DNA from: Prostheceraeus crozeri
Lineage: Eukaryota; Platyhelminthes; Polycladida; Euryleptidae
Length of the DNA stretch: 64,000 nucleotides
Assembly: GCA_907163375.1 (NCBI GenBank)
Contig: CAJQUW010007813.1
Coordinates: 124,001 to 188,000 of the forward strand
Reading direction: 5' to 3'
The notes below the pieces were generated by a model. It did not search any database. It was not told the DNA's origin and saw only the letters and a program-made list of their open reading frames with translations. Numbering within the stretch: position 1 is the first letter of the stretch; each line of letters begins with the position of its first letter. Shown here one piece after another: positions 1 through 13,500 of the stretch. The position numbers and the translations under genes were made by a program.

Positions 1-1296
1 TAAAATCTCCTTAATTTTTGAATCAGAAAAAGCGTAGGAACCCTGTACAAGTCTGACGTCTTTGTTTCATCGAACAATTATTGTTCAACAGAAGTTGGTC
101 TTTCTAGATATCATTAAATCATAGTTCAGAATTAGTTCAGAAGTTGCCTTAGCATGGATTATCAAAATGATAAGAAATTTTAGGATCGATAATCGCCCTA
201 CTAATGCTCATAAAGCTCGATATAATACGATCCATAAAAACAAAGGGGTCAGTTCCAAATCTTCACTCAACGCAAGGCTCAAGTACCCGTCCTTGCAAAT
301 CTTACTCCTCGAATTTGTTGTCACGGTCTTTATCATCATTCCTTTCGATTCTTTCACTGATGTATGCCGCCTCATGATCAAATTACACAATGTCGGCGTA
401 TTCAATCACTAAAAGATCATCAATTCAACAAATATCAAACTAGAAAAATTATAGTTGCATCCCGTTCTCAAATATTTGAATTACCCTCGAATAGAATCTG
501 CACTTAGCAAAAGATTTCAAATTACCCGAAGCCGTAGGTTGTATTCGAGAAAATGCAATGTTCAAATGCACACACGAATTTTGGTATTTCGTATTTTGTA
601 AATGAAAGATTGCATCCGTTTTTTTACAGAAAATCTAATGGAAAATGAGTCATAAGATTAAAAATTACATTTGATAATATATTTTTCTCTTCAGATCAAA
701 AAAAAAACTGTATCAAAATGTGAATTTATTAGCATTCTGGTCAATTAATGGCAGGGATTTCACGCATCACTTCATTTTGAGTGTCATATTCGTGTTCAAC
801 ATGTTTAGTCAGCTTCGCAGTTAAGCAGTATTATTTAATCCACATCATTTTCGCTATGATCGACCAGCAAAATAATGCTTCCTCGGAAAGACAGAAGCTA
901 AAAGGTACGTGGGATATAGCTGCTTCGAATAACTCTAGCTTGGCAACTGACGTCTTCAAACGCTTTCGTAGATAATCCAACATCGCAAGCTTGCAATGTC
1001 ACGTTCAGGTTGAAACGAACGGGAAAATACTTAAAACAAAAGGAAATCAATTGCAGTAATTTCTGGCCAGTCGAAGCGAACTGATTCGAATCTTTCTTGA
1101 ATCTCAATTCCAAATTGAATTGATTCTCGAAGCTTCGCAGGTCCCTACTTTGCAGTCTTTATGATGTTCGAAACCATGTCCGACTTGCCCAATCCCAAAT
1201 ATAAACGTAATTAAATTCATAGTGTAAACACTAATTACACATTTTATAGTTCTGAAATGTGTCAGATATTGAACCATTCTAATTTTCTTTCTGCAG
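1..1296. other. Intron of the neurexin-IV-like gene (5' part off window)
   Basis: AT-rich sequence ending in a pyrimidine-rich acceptor (ctgcag) at 1291-1296, directly before an exon that opens in phase 0. I found no exon, RNA gene or recognisable transposon in it; short open frames here have no recognisable content. The discoidin and first LamG domains of the protein must lie upstream of the window. Confidence 0.6.
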
Positions 1297-1565
1297 CCCG
1301 ATAGCTGTGTCATCCGTGACTATTGCATGCCCAATCCATGCAAACGTGGAGCCAAATGTACTCAATCAGCGAACAGCTTCTCTTGTGATTGCTCAAATAC
1401 CGGTTATACTGGGGCCGTTTGTTATATGTCTACTTATCCGACATCTTGCGATGAAGTAAAACTCTTATTGCGCCCTAATGAACAGAAATTAGAAGCAAAG
1501 AATGTGACGATCGACCTGGATGGATCTGGAGTACTGGCACCCTTCAAAGTGACGTGTACCTTCAA
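1297..1565 (+). CDS. CNTNAP-like exon: EGF repeat and start of fibrinogen-like domain
   Basis: Opens in phase 0 after ctgcag and ends before gtaag. It encodes a six-cysteine EGF repeat (CMPNPCKRGAKC, then CDCSNTGYTGAVC) followed by TSCDEVKLLL, the usual start of the CASPR fibrinogen-like domain. It leaves two bases that combine with the first base at 2405. Confidence 0.9.
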
Positions 1566-4500
1566 GTAAGATAACATTCATATCATTCAATTTTCTATAT
1601 TACCTAAAAACGTTTATTACACCTCGATGTCTTTGCATGCCTGCTTTTCTGAATCCTTCGAAATTTCTCCTAACAAGGATGTTGTAAAAGATTCCACAGG
1701 AATTTTGTAGTTCTTCACGTGCAATAGTCTGTCAAGTTTAGTGTTTTTAAGCGATTTTAGACCGTTTGGCAATTTTAGGGCCTTCCATCAAAGTATTCAA
1801 CAAAATTGTGACGCTGTATAACTTGCACTCAAATTGATAATTATCATTTGATGCGTCGCGTCGGTTGCATAAGTTCATGCTATAGAAATTCTTCTATCGT
1901 TACATGGTACTTGCACAACCGCTCTTGTTTGCCAATTGTCATGTTAACAATGTAAAACCTCAAAATATCAAGTGTAGATATCAGCGCGTCGCACAAAAGA
2001 CATCGAGATCGGTGTCTCATGTGGTCATCGTGTGCATTAAAGTTGGCATTGACGAAAGTTTTACCTAAGTTTCTGATCTGAAGCTTTCCTAGTTATTGGA
2101 CTTTCATATAATCGCCGTGCAGGATTTGAGTTGCCCTACCATTGTTAATTTTGAGAAATACACTTTAATTACACTGCGTAAATGCCGATGTGAGCATAAA
2201 TCAGCTGCATTGACGAGATAAAATTGAGTGACTTTTCTAGCCTATCACAGAAGACACGTACTAAACATATCTTTAACGAACAAAATTGAACGAATTGCGA
2301 TCATTTTTGGTTTCAGGTGAAAAGATGTTAAATTAATTCAACACAAAAAACATGACAGAATCGTTCTAATGGGGTTTCAGTTTTATTCATTTCTTCGTTT
2401 ACAGCAAAGACGGACACGTGTGGACTTACGTGGATCATAATGCGATGAGTAATACTCGTGTTGACGGCTTTGAACCGCCAGGATCTTACGCATTTGATCT
2501 CAATTACGGAAATGCGCCAATCAGTTCGTTGACGGAATTGGTGCGCAGATCGACATATTGCCAGCAAGAAATCTTTTATCGTTGTAAAGCAGCAAAATTG
2601 CTAGCTCGTCCTCCAATTGTTGGTAAGTGGGCTGCAGACCGTTTTAAATTTACAAATTATTTCTTGGATTCTGAAGTTCACATTGATCAACAAGTTGAAA
2701 ATAAGATATATGTTTATATTGCTTGTAATATCGTAATTAGTTATTTACACAACAAGTGCAAAGTATCCATTTTTATTGCATTTTTCGAGGTCAACATATC
2801 TACGCACAATCCCGAAGTGCGAAGGCACAGCTTACTTATTGAGAATGATGCAATTAGCCCTTATACAACGGAAAGGGGTAACTTATTACCCCAGACACAT
2901 TCTATCGTATGTAACTATGCTCGTAGGATAAGCAATTATGTTTTGTCATTAGATGTGTTTGAAGATTCAATACGATACTTCCGAATGATAGACCTTCCAT
3001 AAATTTCTAGTTTTTTGTTTAAACTGTAGAAATATATTTTTTAGTGTTGGGATAAGTTTTTGCCCATTTCCGTAAATAGTGTGGGAATATTTTTATGAAT
3101 GGATAAAATGTAATATTAAAAATAATTATCTTTGAATGATAATTCAATCGCTCTTTTGTAAAAGTTGGTTGTTCTCGATGGCAAAATGTGCTCTCACACT
3201 TTCATAAGTCCGTAGTTCTTTATCTATGCTCTGGTATTTCATGAATGTTACTTTGAGGTGTCTTGTGTAATACGAGGATATGGGGAATGACGCAAAAGAC
3301 AGTGTTTTTCATTTCAATTAATTGATTGTATTTTTTCCTACAGTTTCTCTACATTGTTCATTCACCTCAGAATCACATGACAAGCTCATACACGCTGGCA
3401 TCGGTTGGATCAATCAGCTTTCGAGTTGTCAAACAAAACAGCTTTGCTGTGCGTGAATATCACTTGCCAGGCAGTGCTTCTCTTCCAAGTTCAGTACGCC
3501 TTACATGCTCATTTACATTTTCTTGGCTGCAGAGATGGCGCGAAATATAGCATAGAACAAGTCTCAAGGCTTTTCACGGAGCCCACACAGGATCCTTTTG
3601 AAAGCACGCCAAGTGATGATGATGAATTGTAAATAAACGAAACCGCTCATGATTATTACATTGAAATGGAGTCTGGTGACGAATTATTATAATCAGATCT
3701 TTGGATAATGAAATGGTTTTCAACTGCCAAAAAGTTCATCTCATTGAGGATCACACAGGAAACAAAATGTTGTGTGTACCTGGAGGTCTAACATTCGACG
3801 TTTCGAGATTTTCAGATGTGCAAGATTTTTTCTTGTAGGCCTATATTTGATTCTTGTATCAAGAAAATTGCGTTATGCACCAACAAGCGAATGCTCGACG
3901 CTTCAGAAGAAGAACCACTAAGAAAAGTCAGGTCCACTAAGTCAACTAAGACAATAAAGACACTCTTTGGAAAGCATAAACTTCATTATGAAAGCAATTA
4001 TCATAGAGATTATTGCAGTGCGAAATATGAAATTGCTTAGTGGTCATTGCTCTTACAGGAGGAACCACGCCATTCACTCGAACTTGGGGTTGGTGGATCG
4101 GTCGAAGAGGGCAGCCGAGGTATTACTGGGGAGATAGTGCCCCTGGTCACAGGAAATGTGGATGTGGTGTGCTGGGAACCTGTTCCGGATCTGCCACCAC
4201 TTGCAACTGCGATACGGAATTGGCTGAAAGCGAGGATAAAGGCCTGCTGATGTTCAAAGTAAGTGAAAATCGCTTGTCATCACGAGTTCTGATTACAAAC
4301 TTGTGCTTTTTTACTTTCTCTTCACTTATCTTTTTTAATGTTTTATGATGTTACTTACTCTCTTACAACAAGTAGCTATTTTATGCATGTATTTTCACTT
4401 TTGTATCTTACACTGCAGTAGAGTGAATGCTACGTGAGTTGTGACCTCTGGCTGTACAGTCAGTTCTCTGATGATGGCCGGCAGTGCTGGTCGAAAGATC

Positions 4501-7500
4501 TCGGCAATTTGAAAAGAAGTGACGTTTTTGTCTTAAGGCTAACATCAGCCATGCTGGGGTTTTCACCAATTGCGAACAATTATGTCATACCCAGGTCCAC
4601 TATTTACTACGAAACTTGTGCATCTGATATTAGTTTAATCGTGTGATGTGTATTGATATTTGCATAGTATTCATGCGGTTCACTGTCCACTTTTACATCA
4701 ATTATGTTGAAAAAAATATATATGTCACATGCGATGTCAGTTAAAACGAATTCTATGACATGAGTTAGTTCAGTTGATATCTGCAAACGCTTTGTAAATT
4801 TCGAATCGATGTACACACTACTACTGTATGTAAATGCAGTAACGATCGCTTCTCTTACTTCTTCCTTCAGACCTTTGAGAGGTTATAAAAATAATTAGTC
4901 ATTGAATAGCACTGGCTAAAATATATATGACCAATGCCTCATTAAAAATCCCATCTGCCATCAACCGCTTGACTTTTTTTGCGCAACGTGTCGCAGGCCG
5001 TGCTGTTTCCTCTGGCAATTGATCAAATGACAAACATCGATCCGAGGTAGTTAAGATGCATATCGCACTGAACTGGAACAGAAAGTGATCATTAGGCTTC
5101 GGGGAAAAAAGTTGACACATCTTTCGTTTTAGTTACCTTTTTAGGTTCCTGATATCCCTAACAAGGCAGGTCTTTATTAAGTTCATAAAGTAGGTCAATT
5201 TCAGCATGCTATTTCTAAATGAAATACAAATCTACGATAGTGAAAACAGCTTGAACAATATTTCGCAGATTCTCTTTGGCAAGATGATGACGTTGATCAA
5301 TCAATGTACTTTTTACATGTAGAGAGACTTCTCTGCACATCAGCACTGGAAAAAGAATTTTTTTCTCTAGGATATTCTACTGGGTCCAATGCCGATATGA
5401 AACGAAGAAAGATAGCTCCCACCTTCATTTGCTTCATTACCATTCGTATGTGTCGGTACCATGGCACCAGGGCTTTTCTCTGGACACTTAAACCGTATCT
5501 CTCGTGGAATGTCAGCGTCCAGCGATTAGAGTTAGGGTCTAATGTATCAAAGGAAATGCCTGAGTGAGAGAAATTCGGTCAGATACTTCAAAATTTATAG
5601 AAGTAAAAACAAAGGAGGTGCGATGAAAGACAAATTTGCTTCCAGAGCTTTATTTTGAAATAGTCATTGTCCCTTTGCGATTGATAACGCGTCGTTCGGT
5701 TCGTTTTTTTCAATGATATCTACCGGGCAGTCAAAGGAGCAACTTTGATTTTTACAATGTTATCGATCGGCTGAGTGACTTTTATTTGTACAAATGTGCT
5801 TGACAATACATTTCCCCCTAAGAATGGCATTCAGAAACTAGTGATCAATTAATCATTTTCCTATGAATTAAAATATTTGCAAATAAAGATGTAAACCTTA
5901 AAATTTGAATCGCAGGAAAGCAGACATTAAAAACTATAAATTGGATGTCGTTACAGGGAGTTATGATAGCAGACCGAAGTATAAAAAGCGTCTCTGTGAG
6001 CTATGTGATGATTTAAAAGTAGAAGTTTTGTATCACTTTATGATTGAATGTTCCGCGCATAAGAAAATTCGACAAGAAATAGCACCAGTGTTATGTTATT
6101 GCGATAACATATATACTCAGTGACAAAAAGAATGAAACAAGTCCTGATATGAATACTTATGACTTAAACTTGGTTGTACTGTACGTTTGTTTTTTGTTTG
6201 TAAAAGGAGAACTCGAATGCTTTACTCAAAAACATTTAATTTGATACTCATGATTTTATCAACTTACGTTAGAAACGGGTGTGACCACCGCGAGCATCCA
6301 AACAGGCATCGATGCGTGAGGGCATGGATGAGCACAGTCGCTGGATGAATGCCAGGTCTAAGAGGTTCCACTGCTCGATCAGTCTGTCGGCCAACATCTT
6401 CAAAGACACTGGTGGGTGGTTGTACCTCTCCCTCACTCTGCGACCAAGTTCATCCCAGCAGTGCTCGATGGGGGAGAGGTCGGGAGAACGTGAGGGCCAT
6501 TCCAAGGTTGGGATTCCACTGCTTGCTATCCTGTTAGAGACCACTGAAGCGCGATGGGGCCTTGCGTTGTCATCCTGAAAAATCAATTGATTCGATGTCA
6601 CTGCTGGAACCACGACCGGTGTCACGATCTCGTCGGCATATCGCTGTCCTGTCAATGTTCCTTTCACTACGATTGCTGGTGTTTTTCCATTGTGCCAGAT
6701 ACCGCCCCAAACCATGACACTACCGCCGCCGTACCGGTCGTGTTCTTTGACGCAGCATGGAGCAAATCGTTCACTTGGCAAGCGATGAACACGGATCCGA
6801 CCATCGTTGAAATCGAGAGTAAACCTCGATTCATCAGTCCAGAGCACACGTTCCCACTGACTGTCACTCCACGACTGATGACCTTGACACCACGTCACTC
6901 GTCTCCTTCGATGGTCCAGGCTCAGCGGAATTCTCACAGCGGGTCGTCGAGACTGTATACCAGCTTCTCGTAATCTTCGATATGCAGTTCGAACGCTACA
7001 GGCAACGTTCCAGTACACAATTAGCTTCGGGACGGACACAAATCTGTTTCTTTTAGCAGCTAAAACTAAGCGTGCATCTGTCCGCTTGGATGATACCCTT
7101 GGTCTTCCTAATCCTTTCTTCTTTTCCACATTTCCTTCTGCTTTCCAACGACATCACCACCTCCATACAACGACCCTTGAAATTTTCAATTCTTTCGCAA
7201 CAGTTGTAGAACTTTGCCCACAACGCATCATCCCAATTGCCATTCCTCTGGTAAAGTTATCGTGCGCCATTTCATAAGTCAAATCTGGTCAGCAGTAGGT
7301 GGTGATTCTGTTCAACTTCTAGCTGTTACTGTGATCAATATCAAATTTTGAAATTTGATGGTCCTATATCATTTCCCTTATCATATGGAGTTCAATGGTT
7401 ATACATAGAAAGCGAGATATCATCTCAAACCTATAACTGAGTTTCATGAATTAATGAACAATCTGATTCCAAAAAATATGAAAGCTATCGCTAAGCTTCT

Positions 7501-10500
7501 TCAGAAAGCAGACATCCGCTTGATCTCAAAGAAAAAACTCATTAACATCCAAAAAGGATCAAAAGTTCATTCACCTCTCCTTCCTTAATAAAAATTGCTT
7601 CTTTGTTATTGACCACATGTGCTCCTTTTCTACCTTTTCCTATGAATGTGTTTCAGTGTGTTCAATGTATGGCAATTGAATGTTCTCCAATTGTTTTCCA
7701 TAAGTTTTGGAAGTATACATTTGTTGACTTATTGACATTTATTCGATTCCGTCCAATAAGAGCGAAATCAGCTGCGGTATGAACGAATAATTGTATTTGG
7801 TTAAAAGATTTATTTAAATATCTATAAGAAGCACGAATTGATAAAAATAGCAAATTTTCGTCTGCAAAATCTGGATCCTGGGCTTGGAAACTCAAACCGG
7901 AAACTTACTCGGGGATCGTTCTAGTCCCAGGCGTGAACTCGGTCCTTGCTTTTTTTCACAAGACCGTGATCAATCCCCGGCTTACAACCCTTCTGCGACA
8001 CCTCGCACTAAAATCAAGTAGCGTATGACAGATTGGTCTTATTTTATTGATAAACTATTTGAAACATGCGTCTGCCACAACACACCATCTTGCATTATCT
8101 AGTAAGATATATAGCATCAGCCCCAAGCAGTGCAGTGATGGCAAATAATTTTGAAGCAAACATAGGCTATTTTCTTAGTTGATTAAGTAATGCGACTTTA
8201 TAATGTTTTTATTTATGTCCAAAACGAAAAAGATCTTTCTTGTAGAAAGCAAAATCGAAAACAAATCTAAAAGATTGAGTAATCTGATCAATTGTAGTAG
8301 CAGTTAAAGCTTATCTTAATTATTCAAATTATTTCAGTCTAATTTGAATCTATACTGCCTGACATAAAAAATGCTCTACTCAAATATATGAACTTTATTT
8401 CACTCACACTCATGAATTATAAGATAGCATTTTATATAAAACATTATATTTGAATAAATGGGAGACATTAGTACCGAGTATGTCCTCCCCGCACTGAAAT
8501 GCAGCTTTGAAGTCTCATCGGCATCGAGTCGCAAAGATGATCAAGCCGTTCCTGATCCAGCAATGACCATTGATCGATGAGTCTCTCTGAAAGAGCTGTC
8601 AGTGTTGATGGCGGATGATCATATGCATCTCTCACTTTCCGACCAAGTTCATCCCAAGCATGTTCGATCGGAGACAGGTCGGGGGAGCGTGAAGGCCAAT
8701 GGAGGATGCGAATTCCAGATCTCACTATAGCTTTTGTTACACAATGAGCTCTGTGTGGTCGAGCGTCATCCTGGAATATGAGGTTGAGTTCATTTACCGT
8801 TGGGATGACGATTGGAGATATGATATTCGATAAATATCGCTCTCCGTTCAAGTTCCCATTCACAATGAATGCGACAGTTCGACCTCCGTACCAGATACCG
8901 GCCCAGATCATCACGCTACCACCACCATAGCGATCATGCTCAGATATGCAGCAGGGTGAATACCTCTCCCAACCATTCGATGCACTCTAATGCGACCATC
9001 GTGAAAATCCAAAGTGAAACGGGATTCATCCGTCCACATCACTTGACGCCATTCCTCTGTGCTCCACGACAGATGCTGCTCACACCATTCCACACGCTTT
9101 CGCTTGTGTTCGAGACCTGCGGAGAAAAAAATTGGCAGTGAAACAATGTCATTGTGTGAAATTCTCGCATTACTTACTTAGAGGAATTCTTTCAGCAGGT
9201 CGGTATGACCTCAGGCCCACTTCTGTTAGACGGCGATATGCTGTTCGTATACTGCATGCAATTCCTGCTGCAGCTTTCCAGCTGATGGCCAGTCGAAGAA
9301 CACTCTTAAAGCGATTGCGCTTTGCTGAGATAACCAACTTCCTATCGGTAGCATTGTTTGTCAATCTCGGTCTCCCTGATCCTTTCCTTCTTTTAACATT
9401 TCCATCATTGTTCCATCGACTCCACCACCTGCTCACAGTGGAGTGTGACACATCCAACTTCCGTCCAACAAACCTACAACTCTTTCCACATCGTAGCATT
9501 CCAACCGCCATTCCTTTTACAAACTCTGATTGCGACATTTTTGCTTCAAAATTTAGTCAGAAAGAATTGCTTGATAGTGATAAAAGGTCGAATTTGAAAT
9601 GCATCAACTATGCCAAAGACATCGACAATGGACAGCTGCTTTATATTAGCATGACAAATTTGATGCATAGACATCCTGGTCATTGCAGTATGAAATAAAA
9701 GTCGTCCACTTCCATTGAGATTTTCTATATCAAGTGGATCGTTTTTAATGTCATAGAGTATAATTCATGCGACTTCAGGGGAGTTTCAATTGAGACCCTA
9801 GGTGCCACCCTTCTTGTTCGACATAAGTGACCCTCCAAGAGCGATCCAGCTGACTCAACGATTAAGTCTTGCCGTGCAGCGTGGTAATGCTGCTTCAGTC
9901 AGAGGAAGCCTCTATCGAGCTTAATCATCGATGTCAATTTTTGCTGCTTAGAGATGGAGTGGCTGAATGGCCACTTTTTGTATTTTTATTTAATGATTTT
10001 ACATTTGAATTTGTCTTTCGAAAATCAAATTTTTAAGCTGAAGTCCATTGACAATTAAACTTTCTCTTTTCTGCAGCAAGATTTACCTGTTACTGGAATT
10101 CGGCTTGGCAACACAGGGACTCTTTACGATGATCGCTACTCACACTTCCGAGTCGGTCGCTTAGAATGTCGTGGAGATACGTTTTTCGACAATACTGTTA
10201 CATTCAGGAAACAGGATGCAATCATCACTCTGGATAGCATTTGGAGGTAAATTATTTTATATCCCACCTTCGAACCTTTACAAGAATTCGACAACGAACA
10301 AAAACTTTCCGTTTCAAATTGTTCTCAGCTGAAATTATTTTATTCAGAAGCATAAAGTGAAGCTTACTAAAATTAAGAGCAAGAATTGTGTTAAAGTATA
10401 TCCCTTTCTTAACGAATTATAATCGACTTAATGCATTCAGAATGCTCTACATGTAGACCAACATGTTTATTTTACATTTAACTCACTAACCGTTCAATTA

Positions 10501-13500
10501 CTGTTCTTTTTGTAGTCATACCGAATTCGACATTATGTTCCTATTCAAAACAACTCAGCCTAACGGCGTATTCTTCCAAATTCTTGGTTCAACTGGTCAT
10601 TCGGCAGAAGTCCGACTTCGGCAAAGTCGTACTGTTCGCTTTATCTATAATGTCGGCTTTGGCATCCGCGTTCTTGATATAGTCACTACCAATTTCCTCA
10701 ACGACAACATGTGGCACGTCGTAAGAGTAGAGAGAAATCGCAGGGAGGCTACCATCGCTGTAGATCATCATTCTCCTGTTAATTTGGTGGAGCCAATCGA
10801 TCAAGCCTTTCGAATTTTCAAATTCGACCAGAAAATAAATATCGGATCAACCTTGGATTACACTGATGGATTTTTGGGATGTCTTAGTAACTTCATGTAC
10901 AATGGTGTGATTTTAGACCTGAAGGGTGCAGTGCAATCGGGAGCTTACACATATGGATTAAAGGTGGGCTGTCATCCAAGGTGCGAATCGCGGCCATGTT
11001 ATAACAAAGGCGAATGTATAGAGTATTATTCACATTATTGGTGCGAGTGTGGTCTTACATCATTCCGTGGCTACGCTTGCGGTCGAGAAGTTGGAGCTAG
11101 TTTCATTGATGGACCGTATCTGCGAATTACAATGGATAGCAGTGGAATGGAGAATCTCGGCACTTTGGATGAATATATTCAGGTAAGATGATGCTTGAAT
11201 TTGTGACGCAGAAATACCAAATATCGTTTTCCTTCCGTAAGAATTCTCCATTCGATCATGCGTTGCATTCTCTGAACTACCCATGGATCTCAGATCATAT
11301 GGAGCTGGCAGTTGTTAGTATGATTGTACCAGTGAAAAAGATCGAACTTCAAATAAATCGCCATGATTTTTCAGTCCCGCTTAGGTGGCGTTCTATTAGA
11401 GAGTGGCGGTCTATTTTGCGCATGATCTTTTCTTTGTTAACTGTTTCCTTGTTGTCTTATTGAAGTTATCTTATCGTTTTTATTAGGAGATCGCTTACAT
11501 TGAGAGGCAACCACATTTGTAAATGAACATGTTTTGACGATGCAGTCTAATATTTCGCATAGCTAAACATAAAGATTTTTCTTTGAAGTATTTGCTCTCA
11601 GTGATAATGATTTCGACCTTGATAATTCTAGATTGGCTTCAAAACCAAGAGGAAAGGCGGTGTCCTGATGCTCATTACCTCAAGGGACCACAAGGAATAT
11701 ATCAAATTAATTATCAATACGAATGGTGGTATTACAGCTGTAATAAACGTTGGGTTCGATATGCGAGAAATGCCAATGAAGTTGAATGTCGACCTTTGCA
11801 ATGATCAGCATCACACACTGAGGTTTTGGCGATCACAGGAAGGCGCAGTATTGCATTTGAAAGTTGATGATTATCCGACTGATAGTAATGATTATCGGGA
11901 TTTGCTGAATAAAGTGAGTTGATTTCGTTATTACTATTTAACGATTAAAACATTGTTTTCTGTTGTCATCTTCCTAATTGTTTTAGACATTTTTGAATTT
12001 CATTGACATTCATTGCATGAGCTAAACTTGGAATAATCTATCATTCGATCAATCACAAATTTAATCATCTTTTTTGACACTAGTTGACTAGCCGCTATTC
12101 AATTCGAATAGATTTGACACTATTCAGCTCGCATGCTTATTGAACGCCATCGAGAGAAACTGAAGCCCCTCCATCTTGCTTTCCTGGACCTATAGAAAGC
12201 ATTTCACAGGGCACCGCACGAAGCGATCTGGAAGGCCCTCCTAGAACATCAAGTCTCCGAGCAATTAGTTGAAGTGATCAGATTACTTTACATCAACCCG
12301 ACAAGCGAAGTGCGATGTGCCGCGGGCACCACAAAACCGTTTAACATCAGCGTCGGTGTACATCAACGGTCTGCACTATCTCGCCTGTTGTTCATATTGA
12401 TTATGGACACAGCCACACGTGTCATTCAAAGACAGGCATGCAGCTTAATGTCTCAAAAACGGAATATTTACCTATTGTTTTAAGAGAAGGAGGAACGATA
12501 GAGTTTGATAACAAAGATGTTCCCAATGCCTGAAATTTGTATATCTTGGCTCGCGTGGAAGAGGACAGTGGAATTACTGAAGAAGATGAACACCGAAAAA
12601 TATCCCCTCGAGTCATAGGAAGGATTTACAAATCAGTCGTCAGGCCAGTGATCCTCTACGGATCTCAGTGCTGGCCCATGCCAAAAGAAGCAGAAAGAAA
12701 GTTCAACGTCATGGAAATAAAGATGCTCAGGTGTTCGCTGGGACGCACACGGCTCGACAAGAAAAAGAATGAAGACATCCGTGCGATGATGGGAATTGCG
12801 CCCATCTCTGAGAAAATGATGGAAAGCCGACATAGTTGGTATGGCCACGTTCTCAGATCGGATGAAGAAAGCGTCATCAGAGCAGCAGCAAGACTGGAAG
12901 TAGAAAATCAAAAGGCCGACCGAAAGAAAAGCTGATCGATTTGAAGAACACAAACCTGCACCCGGACATGGCTGCAGATCGAGCAAAGTGGCGGACACGG
13001 AGTAGAAGAGCGGACCTCGCACCGACGGGAATACGTCGAGGATGAAGACGAAGACACTAGTTGACTAGTCTGTCTGTGCACAGAATCATGTTGAACATCA
13101 ATGAGATTAACGCAACCTGCTTCCTATATTTTTTCAACGACGGCGAAACATTATAGTAACTGCAAACAGTCGATGCAGGCAAGCACATGAAGTTTCATAT
13201 TCACCATGTTCGTCGAAAGATGATATATGATATATCCCATCTTCACCTTATGAAGATGAGTTCTTCCGATAAATTTCATCAGAGCCGAAAGTGCATAAAT
13301 ACAACTTCAAAAAGTTGTAATCATTGTGTTGGAAAAGCAGTCGAAAACTCCTCAAAATAGTACTTCAAGTATGTTAACATGTTTCTATTGCATTGTGCAA
13401 GTATACAACGAGTAGCATTCGCGCATCTAGTAATCGAAATTTAGAAATCTTGCTTATCTTCAACCACTTATGAAACGAAGTGCATATTTCCACAAGAAAA

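Noticed and set aside
2623-3002. Open frame continuing past the exon at 2405-2622
   Set aside because: It is in frame with the exon but begins at a perfect gtaagt donor, has no CASPR similarity, and the next domain piece is found at 4059 in the matching phase.
3326-4040. Several 70-80 codon plus-strand frames
   Set aside because: An acidic PSDDDEL end hints at a piggyBac-like remnant, but no catalytic motif or inverted repeat was seen; too weak to call.
7900-8020. Possible tRNA-derived SINE (ccccgg and gttctagtccc-like words)
   Set aside because: No consistent A and B boxes with proper spacing and no cloverleaf.
9835-9945. Possible tRNA-like or SINE sequence with gactcaacgattaag
   Set aside because: No B box at the right distance and no poly(A) or repeat tail.
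12076-13068. CRISPR-like or satellite interpretation of the flanking 16-bp repeats
   Set aside because: There are only two copies, and they bracket a LINE fragment exactly, as a target-site duplication does.
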